Assembly: GCA_041394185.1 (NCBI GenBank) | Contig: JAWKIQ010000002.1 | Span: forward strand, 62,001-126,000 | Direction: 5' to 3' | Source: Acidimicrobiales bacterium | GTDB lineage: Bacteria; Actinomycetota; Acidimicrobiia; Acidimicrobiales; Poriferisodalaceae | DNA: 64,000 bases | In this document: positions 53,077 through 62,250 of the stretch, piece after piece | Layout: each line of letters starts with the position of its first letter | How positions within the stretch are numbered: position 1 is the first letter of the stretch | Notes under the pieces: generated by a model | What the model saw: the letters and a program-made list of their open reading frames with translations, nothing else | The model's database searches: none | Told to the model about the DNA's origin: nothing | Position numbers and translations under genes: made by a program

Positions 53077-53805
53077 TCAGCCTTCGGAGGTGTCGGTGGT
53101 TTCGGTCGACTCGTCGGCCACGATGGGCTCCTCGGCCGGCGGATCGCCATCGATGTAGTCGTCGAGCAGCGTGGTGTCAGGACGCAGGGCGTCGTAGTCG
53201 AGGTCGGCGTCCTTTTCGACGAGAGCAAACGTGAACAGCTGACCCTCGTTCGGATCGTTCTGGTCGAAACGCACGGCGCCCAGACCCTCGGCGATGACCA
53301 GCGGCCGCTCGGTGTCGGCCCTGACCCACTTGAGGATCAAGAGCTCTGACTCTTGGTCGTTGCAGAGCGTCTCAGCCTCGTTGACGTCGATGCCGTTGAT
53401 GCTGAGCCTGGTGTCGCTGATGACGCCACCGCTCTCGAGGAAGAACGTGCCCACGGTGGCGTTCAAGCCGGTTGCGGCATCGACCGTCGGCGCTATGTGG
53501 ATCAGTCCGTCACCGCGGGTGTGTATGCCGAATTCGATGTTGGTGTCGGCGGGGATGGGCTCTTGCACCTCGCCGCAGATGTTGACCGAATAGGCCGAAT
53601 GCCAGTGATCCGAGGTTGTTGGCCTCTCGTCGGGGATGCCGGCGTTGCGCTCGCGCCAGGCGAGCACGATGAACAGCGTTCCGATGAGGACGACAACCGC
53701 CATCCCCACGGGAAAGAAGATTGGGCGGTCGCCGGGCCTTGATGCCTTCGGAGCGCTTGTGGCAGCAGCTCGCGCGACCTTGTTGACAGATGAGGACTTG
53801 GCCAT
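53077..53805 (-). CDS. Membrane-anchored protein with HWHSAY-type extracytoplasmic domain
   Basis: A 242-residue protein. A basic N-terminus (about 1-30) leads into a single helix (about 34-53), and then an outer domain with the conserved-looking DHWHSAYSVNICGEVQEPIP and GIHTRGDGLIHIAPT. Two cysteines could pair. A run of Glu/Asp/Thr closes the C-terminus. Proteins with this HWHSAY signature occur in actinobacteria beside nucleotide-sugar genes; no function is assigned. The ATG at 53805 is preferred to one at 53832. It is 4 nt from manC. Confidence 0.65.
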   Translation of the reverse strand: MAKSSSVNKVARAAATSAPKASRPGDRPIFFPVGMAVVVLIGTLFIVLAWRERNAGIPDERPTTSDHWHSAYSVNICGEVQEPIPADTNIEFGIHTRGDGLIHIAPTVDAATGLNATVGTFFLESGGVISDTRLSINGIDVNEAETLCNDQESELLILKWVRADTERPLVIAEGLGAVRFDQNDPNEGQLFTFALVEKDADLDYDALRPDTTLLDDYIDGDPPAEEPIVADESTETTDTSEG

Positions 53806-53856
53806 ACGGCGCTCCAAGTTACCGCCTGGCAACCCCGGGCATGCGCGGCACGTCTC

Positions 53857-55089
53857 TTAGCGCCCAGAAGTACCACCGGCGAGTCGTTCGAACAGCTTCT
53901 CGTATTGCTCGGCGATCGCGGCCGGCGAGTACAAACCCTCGACATAGGAGCGGGCATTTCGGCCGGCGGCGCGGCGCTGCTGAGCGTCGTCGACCAGTGT
54001 TGTGACAGCCTCGATGAAGGCCTGCTCGTTCTCGGGGGGTACGGCAACGCCTGCACCGGCCTCGGTCACCATCTTGGCCACCTCGCTGCCCTCGTCCACC
54101 GAAGCGATCAGCGGGCGACCTGCGGCAAAAACCGAGTAGGTCTTCGAAGGAACCGACGATGCAGACAGTCCGCTCTTGAGCAACACCAAGTGAATGTCGC
54201 CGGCGGCCAATACCTCTGGCAGGCGCTCCTTGGGCTGCAGGTCGACGAAGGTGATGTTGCGCAGACCCGACGCCGCTTGCTCGACGGCCGCCCTGCCGCT
54301 GCCACCACCGTTCACCACGAAGTGCACATCGTCGCGCTGGCTGAACGCCCGGGCGGCTGCGACCACCAGCTCGAGCGGCTGGGAGTATCCGATGTTGCCG
54401 GCATACATGACCACCGTTGCGTCGCCAACGCCCAGCTCTTCGCGATAGCGGTTGTGACGGTCTGCCGGAACGATGTCATCGGTCAGCACGAAGTTGGGTA
54501 TCACCTCCAGCTTCGCGGGGTCGGTCTTGGCTGCCAGGTTCGAGCGCAGGTCTTCGGACAACACCGTGACCGCGTCGGCCCTGGCATAGGTGAACTTCTC
54601 CAATGCCGAGAGGGCCCCGATTACCTTGGGACTGGTTACTGCACCGGTCTCTACCAAGACGTCGGGGTAGACGTCCTGGATGTTGAACACGAACGGAGAC
54701 CTTCTGGTCAGCGAGGCGATCCACCCAGCGAGACCCAGGGTCAGCGGGGGTGACATCGCCAGGACGACGTCGGCTCTGGACCCCCACACGGATCGCAGCG
54801 TCGCCAACGCGGTGAAGCCCCCGAACGACAGAGCCCGACGAATGAGGTTGTTCTTGTCGGGTGCCGGGAACGGGTGCAGCCGTGTGATCTTGCCCCAGTC
54901 GACGACATCGGTCTGAACGAGACGCCCGGTCCAGCCGGAATCGACCCGATGGTGGAGATACCAGGGAAGGGCCGTGAACACGTGCAACTCGTGGCCGCGT
55001 GCCGCCAACTCGTGGACGATGCGGGTCATCACCTCGCCCGTCGGGGCAACGTCAGGCTCGAAGTGAGGGCAGATGACGACGATCTTCAT
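53857..55089 (-). CDS. GT4-family glycosyltransferase (WcaI/WbuB-like)
   Basis: A 410-residue GT-B enzyme. The acceptor domain begins VVICPHFEPDVAPTGEVMTRIVHELAARGH and has the FNIQDVYPDVLVETG motif, common in WbuB-type enzymes. The donor domain has VVMYAGNIGYSQPLELVV and LLKSGLSASSVPSKTYSVFAAGRPL. It probably adds an amino-sugar or hexose to a lipid-linked intermediate. The start is an ATG at 55089. It is in a same-strand run of three GT4 genes. Confidence 0.87.
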   Translation of the reverse strand: MKIVVICPHFEPDVAPTGEVMTRIVHELAARGHELHVFTALPWYLHHRVDSGWTGRLVQTDVVDWGKITRLHPFPAPDKNNLIRRALSFGGFTALATLRSVWGSRADVVLAMSPPLTLGLAGWIASLTRRSPFVFNIQDVYPDVLVETGAVTSPKVIGALSALEKFTYARADAVTVLSEDLRSNLAAKTDPAKLEVIPNFVLTDDIVPADRHNRYREELGVGDATVVMYAGNIGYSQPLELVVAAARAFSQRDDVHFVVNGGGSGRAAVEQAASGLRNITFVDLQPKERLPEVLAAGDIHLVLLKSGLSASSVPSKTYSVFAAGRPLIASVDEGSEVAKMVTEAGAGVAVPPENEQAFIEAVTTLVDDAQQRRAAGRNARSYVEGLYSPAAIAEQYEKLFERLAGGTSGR

Positions 55090-55119
55090 AGCGGAGCCTC
55101 GACCGTATCCCAGTACGGC

Positions 55120-56205
55120 TCAGCGATTGCGACACGCAACCAGAGCTTGAACCAGCTGAGGCGTCACGGCCTCGGTCGTGAACGCCTTGGCGCGCACCTG
55201 ACCACGCTCGGCCAGCTCGGCGCCCTGACCATCGATGATTCGGTCGAGCGCGGCTGCCCAGGCCCCAACGTCGAGCGGATCGACCAGAACCGCAGCATCG
55301 CCAACGACTTCGGGAATCGCCGCGGCCCGCGATGCCGCCACCGGCACCTTGCGCACCATCGCCTCGACCAGGGGAGCACCGAATCCCTCGTACAACGACG
55401 GGCACGCCATCACCGACGCAGTCGCCCACCAGCGTTCCAGCTCGGCGACAGGCACACGACCCAGACGCTTGACGCGATCGCCCAGTCCGAACCGCTCGAC
55501 TTCGGCCCTGATGGCGTTCTCGCTCGATGCGCTGCCACCGGTAAGCACCAAGGTCGCCTCGTTGCGCATCACCGCAAGGGCGCGCACCAACGTGACGTGG
55601 TTCTTGTGCGGGTAGGTGATCGCCGGATACAGGATCACCGGACGGTCGACGTCGAAGGGCACGGCCTGTGTCGGCGGCGCATCGATCGGATGAGGCACAA
55701 CCGCTGCCCTGTTCGGGTCGAGACCGAATGCACCGGACAAGCGGTCGATCACATAGCGCGTGGGTGCCATGACCATGTTGGCCTGGGACACGCCTCGCGG
55801 TATTTGGGCCTTCAGATACGCGAGCTTCACGCGCGAGAAGTTGCGGGGATAGGTCAGATACTGGACGTCGTGTACCAGCAGGGCCGGGTTGAACCCTGGC
55901 CGAACCGGCATGGTTCCCCCGGCGTGGAACGCCACGTCGACACCATCGCGAGCCATCCGCGTCGCCAGCCAACTCTGTTCGGAGGCCACTCGCCGAAAGC
56001 GGTTGGCGCCCGACACGGGTGCTTCGACGGTGCGAAACGCCGTTGCCAGCTGGGGGTATGCCAGCACGAAAGGTTCCAAGACATAGAGCGTCGGCTCGAT
56101 CGAGTTCTGGTTGACCAGGCCGGCGAGCAGGCGCGTCAGGTACTCCTCGCTTCCCCCTACCTCACCGGGCCGGAGCCAGGTCAGGTTGATTCCCACCTTC
56201 AACAT
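55120..56205 (-). CDS. GT4-family glycosyltransferase
   Basis: A 361-residue GT-B enzyme beginning MLKVGINLTWLRPGEVGGSEE. The donor domain shows ILYPAITYPHKNHVTLVRAL and CPSLYEGFGAPLVEAMVRKVPV. The ATG at 56205 is 8 bp from the preceding GT4 stop. It belongs with the two neighbouring GT4 enzymes on the same strand; sugar and acceptor are unknown. Confidence 0.87.
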   Translation of the reverse strand: MLKVGINLTWLRPGEVGGSEEYLTRLLAGLVNQNSIEPTLYVLEPFVLAYPQLATAFRTVEAPVSGANRFRRVASEQSWLATRMARDGVDVAFHAGGTMPVRPGFNPALLVHDVQYLTYPRNFSRVKLAYLKAQIPRGVSQANMVMAPTRYVIDRLSGAFGLDPNRAAVVPHPIDAPPTQAVPFDVDRPVILYPAITYPHKNHVTLVRALAVMRNEATLVLTGGSASSENAIRAEVERFGLGDRVKRLGRVPVAELERWWATASVMACPSLYEGFGAPLVEAMVRKVPVAASRAAAIPEVVGDAAVLVDPLDVGAWAAALDRIIDGQGAELAERGQVRAKAFTTEAVTPQLVQALVACRNR

Positions 56206-56213
56206 CGGGCTGC

Positions 56214-57347
56214 TCACCTCTTGGCCACTTCGCGGTACGCGGCGAGAGTGGCGTCCATGTGAGCATCCCACGAATGGGCGGCGAGTTGGGTGGCAGCCGC
56301 GTCACGCAGATGGTCCCTGAGGGCTGCGTCGTCGACCACCCTGCGGATGCCTGTGGCAATGTCGTCGACGGAGGCGGGGTCGACCAGCACGCCCGCTTCG
56401 CCGGCTACTTCGGCTGTTGCGGTACCGGAGCTGGTCACCACCGCAGCTCCGGCGCCGAGAGCTTCCAGAACCGGCAGCCCGAACCCCTCGGCCAGGCTGG
56501 GGTAGATGAAGGCCAGGCACTGCTCGTAAAGGGCCGCCAGCTCGCCGTCTGTGACGGCTCCGAGTGGCCGCACGGCGGCCCGCACCTCGGGATCGAGGTC
56601 GTCGAGCAGTTCGGCAATGGACATCTGCCAGCCCACCGGCCCTACCAACGCCAGCACGACACCCTCACGCGCCAGGCCGGTCTTGGCGTAGGCGGCGACG
56701 AGCCGCCCCAGGTTCTTCCTGGGCTCGGCGGTGCCCACCGACAACAAGAACGGCGTATCGAGCCCGAAACGCTCGGCGATGTCGGGCCGGTCCGGGCCGG
56801 TCGGGTCCAGCCGACGAGCCGCCAGCGGAACCAGGCGCGCTTTGGCCTCGGGCAATCCGGCGGCCACGGCCGCTGCCAGGGTGGTCCGCGAAGAACACAA
56901 GACGACAGATGCGTCGCGCGCCACACGATCGAACATGCGCTGGTACAGGCGACGAGCCCGAGCCGGGAAGTCGCCGGGCCGCTCTGCCCACGCCAGGTCG
57001 TGCAGCGTGACCACCACCGGAACCCGAGACGAGGTAGGGGCCAAGAGCATCGGCGAATGGAGCAGGTGCGCGCCCTTGCCTGCGACGTCTGGCCTTCCCG
57101 ATCGAGACCACGCCTCGTACAGCGCAGGGCGAGGCAACAGGGTCTGTCTAATGCCCGCCGCATCGACGCGGGCCGCCAGCTTGGTGCCGTCCTCGGCCGC
57201 ACCCGAGCGCGATATCTGTCGGGCCCTCACCGCGTCGACTTCGACCTCTGACGCGGCGCGCAGCCGCTCGAGCAGTTCGAGGGTCACCACGCCAGTGCCT
57301 CCGGGAACGCGATGCCAGAGCGGTTCTGCGACGAATGTGACCTTCAT
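56214..57347 (-). CDS. GT4-family glycosyltransferase
   Basis: A 377-residue GT-B enzyme: MKVTFVAEPLWHRVPGGTGVVTLELLERL, LHDLAWAERPGDFP, LSVGTAEPRKNLGRLVAAYA, and IYPSLAEGFGLPVLEALGAGAAVV. It is the first gene of the GT4 run (57347 to 53857). The upstream 110 bp to the uxs stop holds a possible promoter but no clear consensus. Confidence 0.87.
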   Translation of the reverse strand: MKVTFVAEPLWHRVPGGTGVVTLELLERLRAASEVEVDAVRARQISRSGAAEDGTKLAARVDAAGIRQTLLPRPALYEAWSRSGRPDVAGKGAHLLHSPMLLAPTSSRVPVVVTLHDLAWAERPGDFPARARRLYQRMFDRVARDASVVLCSSRTTLAAAVAAGLPEAKARLVPLAARRLDPTGPDRPDIAERFGLDTPFLLSVGTAEPRKNLGRLVAAYAKTGLAREGVVLALVGPVGWQMSIAELLDDLDPEVRAAVRPLGAVTDGELAALYEQCLAFIYPSLAEGFGLPVLEALGAGAAVVTSSGTATAEVAGEAGVLVDPASVDDIATGIRRVVDDAALRDHLRDAAATQLAAHSWDAHMDATLAAYREVAKR

Positions 57348-57457
57348 GTCCTGGTGAGCCTGGATCGGCGGCGCGGCACGCCCGCGATGCTGCCACGGCT
57401 GAGCCGCCCTGAGCGTTCAGCCCCTGTGTTCGAGCCGAATTCTCCTAGGCCACGTGC

Positions 57458-58420
57458 TCAGACCAACTCGCCACGCATCCACTGGGCCGTGCGGGCGATC
57501 CCGTCGCGCAGGTCGACCCGCGGCTTCCAGCCCGTGATCTCGCCTATCAACGAGATGTCTGGTTGTCGTCTGGTCGGGTCGTCCTGTGGCAGTTCCTTGA
57601 ACGACAGCGGCACCGGGCTGGACGTGACCTCGCGGACCACTTCGGCCAACTCCAGCATCGAGAACTCGCCAGGGTTGCCCACATTCACGGGCCCGACATA
57701 ACTCGACCACAACACGCCGACGATGCCCTCGATCAGGTCGTCCACATAACAGAAGCTGCGCGTTTGCGATCCGTCGCCGAACACGGTCAGGGCCTCACCC
57801 CGCAGCGCCTGGGCCAGGAACGACGAAACCACACGTCCGTCGTCTGGACGCATCCGCGGCCCGTAGGTGTTGAAGATACGGACTATGCGCACATCGATCC
57901 CGTGCGAGCGGTGGTAGGCCATCGTCATCGCCTCCGCGAACCGCTTGGCCTCGTCGTAGCAGCCGCGCAGCCCCACCGGATTGACGTTGCCCCAGTACGT
58001 CTCTGTCTGGGGGTGTTCATCGGGGTCGCCGTAGACCTCGCTGGTGCTCGCCAGCAAGAACCTGGCGTTCTTCTCGCGTGCCAGACCCAGAGCGTTGTGG
58101 GTGCCGAGGCTGCCGACCTTCAGGGTCTGGATCGGGAGTTCCAGGTAGTCGATGGGCGACGCGGGCGAAGCGAAGTGCAAGACGATGTCGACCTCGCCCG
58201 GTACCCACAAGAAGTTGGTGACGTCTTGGCGTACGAATCGGAACCGGTCGTGACCGAAGAGGTGTTCGATGTTGGCAACGCTGCCAGTGACCAGGTTGTC
58301 GATGGCCACGACGGTGTGCCCGTCGGCGACCAGAGCGTCACACAGATGAGAGCCCAGAAACCCGGCACCGCCGGTGACGACGATTCGACAGGGCAGATGC
58401 TGCGCGGCTCTGGTGCTCAC
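57458..58420 (-). CDS. uxs: UDP-glucuronate decarboxylase (UDP-xylose synthase)
   Basis: A 320-residue extended SDR. The NAD loop is VVTGGAGFLGSHLCDAL. FASPASPIDYLELPIQTLKVGS is typical of the family. The Ser/Thr is in LASTSEVYGDP and the Tyr-Lys pair in GCYDEAKRFAE. RIFNTYGPRMRPDDGRVVSSF is diagnostic. It converts UDP-glucuronate to UDP-xylose. The GTG at 58420 lies 4 nt after the ugd stop, so substrate-producing and substrate-consuming enzymes are coupled. Confidence 0.92.
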   Translation of the reverse strand: MSTRAAQHLPCRIVVTGGAGFLGSHLCDALVADGHTVVAIDNLVTGSVANIEHLFGHDRFRFVRQDVTNFLWVPGEVDIVLHFASPASPIDYLELPIQTLKVGSLGTHNALGLAREKNARFLLASTSEVYGDPDEHPQTETYWGNVNPVGLRGCYDEAKRFAEAMTMAYHRSHGIDVRIVRIFNTYGPRMRPDDGRVVSSFLAQALRGEALTVFGDGSQTRSFCYVDDLIEGIVGVLWSSYVGPVNVGNPGEFSMLELAEVVREVTSSPVPLSFKELPQDDPTRRQPDISLIGEITGWKPRVDLRDGIARTAQWMRGELV

Positions 58421-58424
58421 CCGC

Positions 58425-59699
58425 TCAGGCCCGCCCGAGCGACTTGATTTCGATCCCGGCCTTGCGAGCGGCAGCGGCATCCAGCACGTTGCGACTGTCG
58501 TAGATCTTGGCCGAGGTCATGACCTCTGCAATCTTTGCGAAGTCGAGCCAGCGGAACTCGTCCCACTCGGTCAGCACAACCAGGGCATCGGCACCCTCGG
58601 CGGCAGCGTAGGCAGACTCGGCGACACGTATTCCGTCGAGGTCCCGGTGAACGGCTGGATCGTGGGCCACGACGTCGGCTCCGCGTTCGCGCAACCTGGC
58701 GATGACCTCGAGAGCCGGCGAATCGCGCAGGTCGTCGGTGTTCGCCTTGAAGGTGAGGCCGAGTGCGGCAATGCGCTTCCCGGCCAGATCACCGCCGACC
58801 ATCTCGGCAACCCGGTCGGCAACCCGCGAGAACTGCTGGCTGTTGGCCTCGATGACACCGCGCAAGAACGCGAAGTCGTAGCCGGCCTGGTCGGCGATGT
58901 GCACGAGGGCTCGGGTGTCTTTCGGGAAACAAGATCCGCCCCACCCGGGTCCGGGCTTCAGAAACTGGCTGCCTATCCGCGGATCGGTGCCGATTCCGAG
59001 GACTACGTCGTTGATATCGGCGCCCACGGCCTCACAGACGGCCGCCATGGCGTTGACGAACGAGATCTTGGTGGCGAGGAACGAGTTCGCCGCGTACTTG
59101 ATGGTCTCGGCCGAAGCGGGGTCGGTGACGATCACGGGTGCGGTCAGCCCGAGAAACAGCGAGGCCACCTTGACTGCGGTAGGCCGATCGTCGGTGCCGA
59201 TAACCACGCGGTCGGGGTTGAGGAAGTCGTGCACCGCCGAACCCTCGCGCAAGAACTCGGGGTTGGACACCACGGTGACGTCGTCGCGCTTGAGCGCCTG
59301 CTCTACGACCAGGGTCGAGCCGACGGGCACCGTCGACTTGTTGACGACCACCGATCCTGAAGGAAGAACCGGAGCGATCTCGGCTGCCGCGGCCTCGATG
59401 TAGCTGAGGTCTGCCGAGCCGTCCTCGCCCTGGGGAGTCGGCACACACAAGTACGCGAACTCGCAGTCCTTGGCCGCCTCGGCTGCACCCACGACGAACC
59501 GAAGCCTGCCCTCGGCCATGCCATCGCGGACGAGTTCGTCGAGGCCGGGCTCGAGAATCGGGATCTCGCCGCGATTCAGGCGTTCGATCTTGGACTCGTC
59601 GATGTCAGCGCACACCACATCGTGTCCGATGTGGGCGAAACAGGCACCCGTGGTCAGGCCCACGTAGCCGGTGCCGATCACCGCAATCTTGCTCATCAT
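58425..59699 (-). CDS. ugd: UDP-glucose 6-dehydrogenase
   Basis: A 424-residue NAD-dependent four-electron oxidase giving UDP-glucuronate. The NAD loop is IAVIGTGYVGLTTGACF. The catalytic cysteine is in GPGWGGSCFPKD. SNPEFLREGSAVHDFL, the middle-domain ETIKYAANSFLATKISFVNAM and the C-terminal LTFKANTDDLRDSPAL are standard. The start is an ATG at 59699 with GAGGT upstream. It is adjacent to uxs. Confidence 0.95.
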   Translation of the reverse strand: MMSKIAVIGTGYVGLTTGACFAHIGHDVVCADIDESKIERLNRGEIPILEPGLDELVRDGMAEGRLRFVVGAAEAAKDCEFAYLCVPTPQGEDGSADLSYIEAAAAEIAPVLPSGSVVVNKSTVPVGSTLVVEQALKRDDVTVVSNPEFLREGSAVHDFLNPDRVVIGTDDRPTAVKVASLFLGLTAPVIVTDPASAETIKYAANSFLATKISFVNAMAAVCEAVGADINDVVLGIGTDPRIGSQFLKPGPGWGGSCFPKDTRALVHIADQAGYDFAFLRGVIEANSQQFSRVADRVAEMVGGDLAGKRIAALGLTFKANTDDLRDSPALEVIARLRERGADVVAHDPAVHRDLDGIRVAESAYAAAEGADALVVLTEWDEFRWLDFAKIAEVMTSAKIYDSRNVLDAAAARKAGIEIKSLGRA

Positions 59700-59755
59700 T
59701 CTCTGTACCTCAACAGGAAGCTTCGTCTCGCCCGGTCGGCCTCGCCAGGCCTCGT

Positions 59756-61303
59756 TCAAGGTCTTGGCGCATCGCAGTCGAACTCAAACTCCGAGACCGC
59801 AGGTGTGGTCGTGGTCGCGGCCTGCGAATCGTCGGCAGTCGTGGTGGTCGTCGGTATCGGTTGTGCCACAGCGGTCAGGGGCCTCGGCACGGCCAATACC
59901 TCGGGCGCCGGGCCGGACCACTCGAGAACCACCTGGTCGGCTGCCAGCGACGTGTCCGCCACGAAGTCGACTGCGAAGTCCAGGTAGGCGGCAACGAGGT
60001 TCGCAGCATCGGTACCCCCGATGCCGTACCTGATGGCTACACCTTCGACACCGTCGGCTGCGGCCCACTGCGTGCCGATCTCGAAGCCCAGGCCTGCAAG
60101 ATCCGAAGCGACCTGGTCTTGTCCGTCGGCACGGATCGACACCTCGACGCGCTTGGGCACGACGGCATCGACGGGAATGCCGCGGAAGATGTCGAGGATG
60201 CGCTGGTTGTTGTCGTTGTCGACCAGGCCCAGCCGGTATTCGTTGTTGCGGCTGGCATCGACGGGAAGGTCGAACACGTCGAGGGTCATGGTGACCAGGT
60301 CTTCGTCTTCGAGATCGCGGAACCAGGTGGCCAGGTCGCGGCCGTCGCCGACGATGCTGAAGCTGTTGGACACCGCCAGCTCGTCTGCCGCGATGTCGAG
60401 CACCTCGAGCAACAGGCCGGGGTCGGACACGACATCGGACACCGCCTGGTCGACCATCTGCCTGACAAAGTCCTGCTGGCGCTCTATCCGGTCGAGGTCG
60501 GCTCGGGGGCTCATGCTGACCCACGTGCCGTCGAGGCGCTGCTGCACCAGTTCGTTTCGCGACCGCACCCAGAACAGCGCCGTCCGGCCGTCGAGCAGCT
60601 GCCAACCGCCACTCTTGATGTCGAGGCCTGTGCGGGGGTTGGTGGTGGGGCCCGCGAAACACACCTCGACCCCTCCCACTGCGTCGACCAGACGCTGGAA
60701 AGCGGCCAGGTCGACCTCGACATAGTGCTGGAGTGCGATGTCGAAGTTGTCCTCGACAGTGTTGATGAGGCGCTTGACCTGATCCTCGTACGGCTCATTG
60801 AAGTTGAATGCCGAATTGATCTTGAGCCTGCGCTGCGTGTCCCAGATGTCGACCTCGAGATCGCGCGGAATCGACAGCAGGTAGGCAGCCCCGGTCGCCG
60901 GCTCGAGACGAAGCACCATGATGGTGTCGGCCAGGTGATTGCCCAAAGCGTCGTCGCGCCCGATGAGGGCCGGATCGTCGGGATCGAGGTCTTCGGCGTT
61001 GTCGGAGCCGACGATCAGATAGTTCTCGGGCGGGCCAGCGGGGCGCGGCGCCTGGGTAGTGGTCGAGGCGCCAGACATCGCCTCCGGAGTCAGGATGGTC
61101 AGCGAACCCGCAGACACCATCGTGGTCTCGGTGGCAGCGGTCAACTCCGACGAGACATCGAGGCGATCGACCGCGCCCAGCTTTTGGGCCGCGTAGCCAA
61201 GAGTCACCGCGCCCAGGGCCAGAACGGTGATCAACACGGTGTTGATGGCCAGCACCAGGCGTTGGGCTGGGGTTCTGGTCCATCGAAGTCGCTGGCGGGG
61301 CAC
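59756..61303 (-). CDS. LytR-CpsA-Psr (LCP) family glycan-wall ligase
   Basis: A 515-residue protein. An N-terminal basic stretch and one membrane helix (about 15-40) precede the LCP domain (about 90-260). That domain has NYLIVGSD, ADTIMVLRLEP, SIPRDLEVDIWDT with the catalytic-site Arg, and GGVEVCFAGPTTNP. A LytR C-terminal domain (about 370-460, ending AIRYGIGGTDAANLVAAYL) and a Thr-rich tail follow. LCP enzymes move a lipid-linked glycan onto peptidoglycan or arabinogalactan. The GTG at 61303 fits. Its place beside ugd/uxs and many GT4s supports attachment of the local glycan. Confidence 0.88.
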   Translation of the reverse strand: MPRQRLRWTRTPAQRLVLAINTVLITVLALGAVTLGYAAQKLGAVDRLDVSSELTAATETTMVSAGSLTILTPEAMSGASTTTQAPRPAGPPENYLIVGSDNAEDLDPDDPALIGRDDALGNHLADTIMVLRLEPATGAAYLLSIPRDLEVDIWDTQRRLKINSAFNFNEPYEDQVKRLINTVEDNFDIALQHYVEVDLAAFQRLVDAVGGVEVCFAGPTTNPRTGLDIKSGGWQLLDGRTALFWVRSRNELVQQRLDGTWVSMSPRADLDRIERQQDFVRQMVDQAVSDVVSDPGLLLEVLDIAADELAVSNSFSIVGDGRDLATWFRDLEDEDLVTMTLDVFDLPVDASRNNEYRLGLVDNDNNQRILDIFRGIPVDAVVPKRVEVSIRADGQDQVASDLAGLGFEIGTQWAAADGVEGVAIRYGIGGTDAANLVAAYLDFAVDFVADTSLAADQVVLEWSGPAPEVLAVPRPLTAVAQPIPTTTTTADDSQAATTTTPAVSEFEFDCDAPRP

Positions 61304-61407
61304 GAAGCCGAACGTACCAGCGCCATCCCAAAACGAAAGGTCGCCAAGCCGTTCTTAGGGAACGCTTTGCACACGGTTCAACTTGGCGTAGGGGGTAACT
61401 TCGAGGC

Positions 61408-62250
61408 GTGGCAACCGAATCGATCTGGATCGACGACAAACTCGTCGACGCGTCAGAGGCCAACATCGGCTTCTCCGACCACGGCATCACGGTGGGTGAT
61501 GGCGTGTTCGAGTCGATCGGTGTGGTCGACGGCAGCCCGTTCGCACTGCAGCGGCACCTCGACCGGCTGCGACGCTCGGCGCGGGCCATAGGCCTCGACA
61601 TCGGCCGCGACGACGATCTGTTGCGCCTGGCCGTCAATTCGGTGATCGAAGCCAACGACGCCGTCGGCGTGATCCGCATGACGGTCACCGGAGGCAGCGG
61701 GCCGATGGGTTCGGCTCGCGGCGACGGACCCCCGAGGTTGATCGTGGCCGCTGCACCACCCAGAGGCTGGGCCGAGACCACCACGGTCATAACCGTCGAG
61801 TGGACGCGCAACGAACGAAGCGCCCTCGCCGGGGTCAAGTCGACCAGCTACGCCGAAAACGTCGTCGCTCTGGCGCGGGCCAAGGAAGCGGGCGCCACCG
61901 AAGCCCTGATGTCCAACACCAGAGGCCAGTTGTGTGAGGGCACCGGAACCAACATCTTCGTCGAACTCGACGGCAGGCTGGCCACTCCCCCGCTCGACTC
62001 GGGATGTCTGGCCGGCGTTACTCGGGCCCTGGTCATCGAGGGGCTCGCTGCCGGCGGGGTCGAGGTACTCGAGGTGGCGATCCCGTTCGAACACCTGCAG
62101 GAATGCACCGAAGCGTTCCTCACCTCGTCTACCCGCGATGTTCAGGGCATCTCGGCCATCGACGGGCGCGCGATCGCGGCACCGGGGCCGCTGACCAGGC
62201 TTGCGACACAGGCCTTGGCCGACGTCAGAGCAGGGAACATCGATCCATGA
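61408..62250 (+). CDS. Class IV PLP aminotransferase (aminodeoxychorismate lyase or D-amino acid/BCAT type)
   Basis: A 280-residue fold-IV enzyme. FSDHGITVGDGVFESIGVVDG is the N-terminal phosphate-loop region, and the PLP lysine is in GVKSTSYAENV. EALMSNTRGQLCEGTGTNIFVEL and SGCLAGVTRALVIE complete the core. Members make p-aminobenzoate from aminodeoxychorismate or transaminate amino acids; the exact activity cannot be told. The GTG at 61408 is divergent from the LCP gene. The stop overlaps the FkbM start (ATGA). Confidence 0.82.
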   Translation: MATESIWIDDKLVDASEANIGFSDHGITVGDGVFESIGVVDGSPFALQRHLDRLRRSARAIGLDIGRDDDLLRLAVNSVIEANDAVGVIRMTVTGGSGPMGSARGDGPPRLIVAAAPPRGWAETTTVITVEWTRNERSALAGVKSTSYAENVVALARAKEAGATEALMSNTRGQLCEGTGTNIFVELDGRLATPPLDSGCLAGVTRALVIEGLAAGGVEVLEVAIPFEHLQECTEAFLTSSTRDVQGISAIDGRAIAAPGPLTRLATQALADVRAGNIDP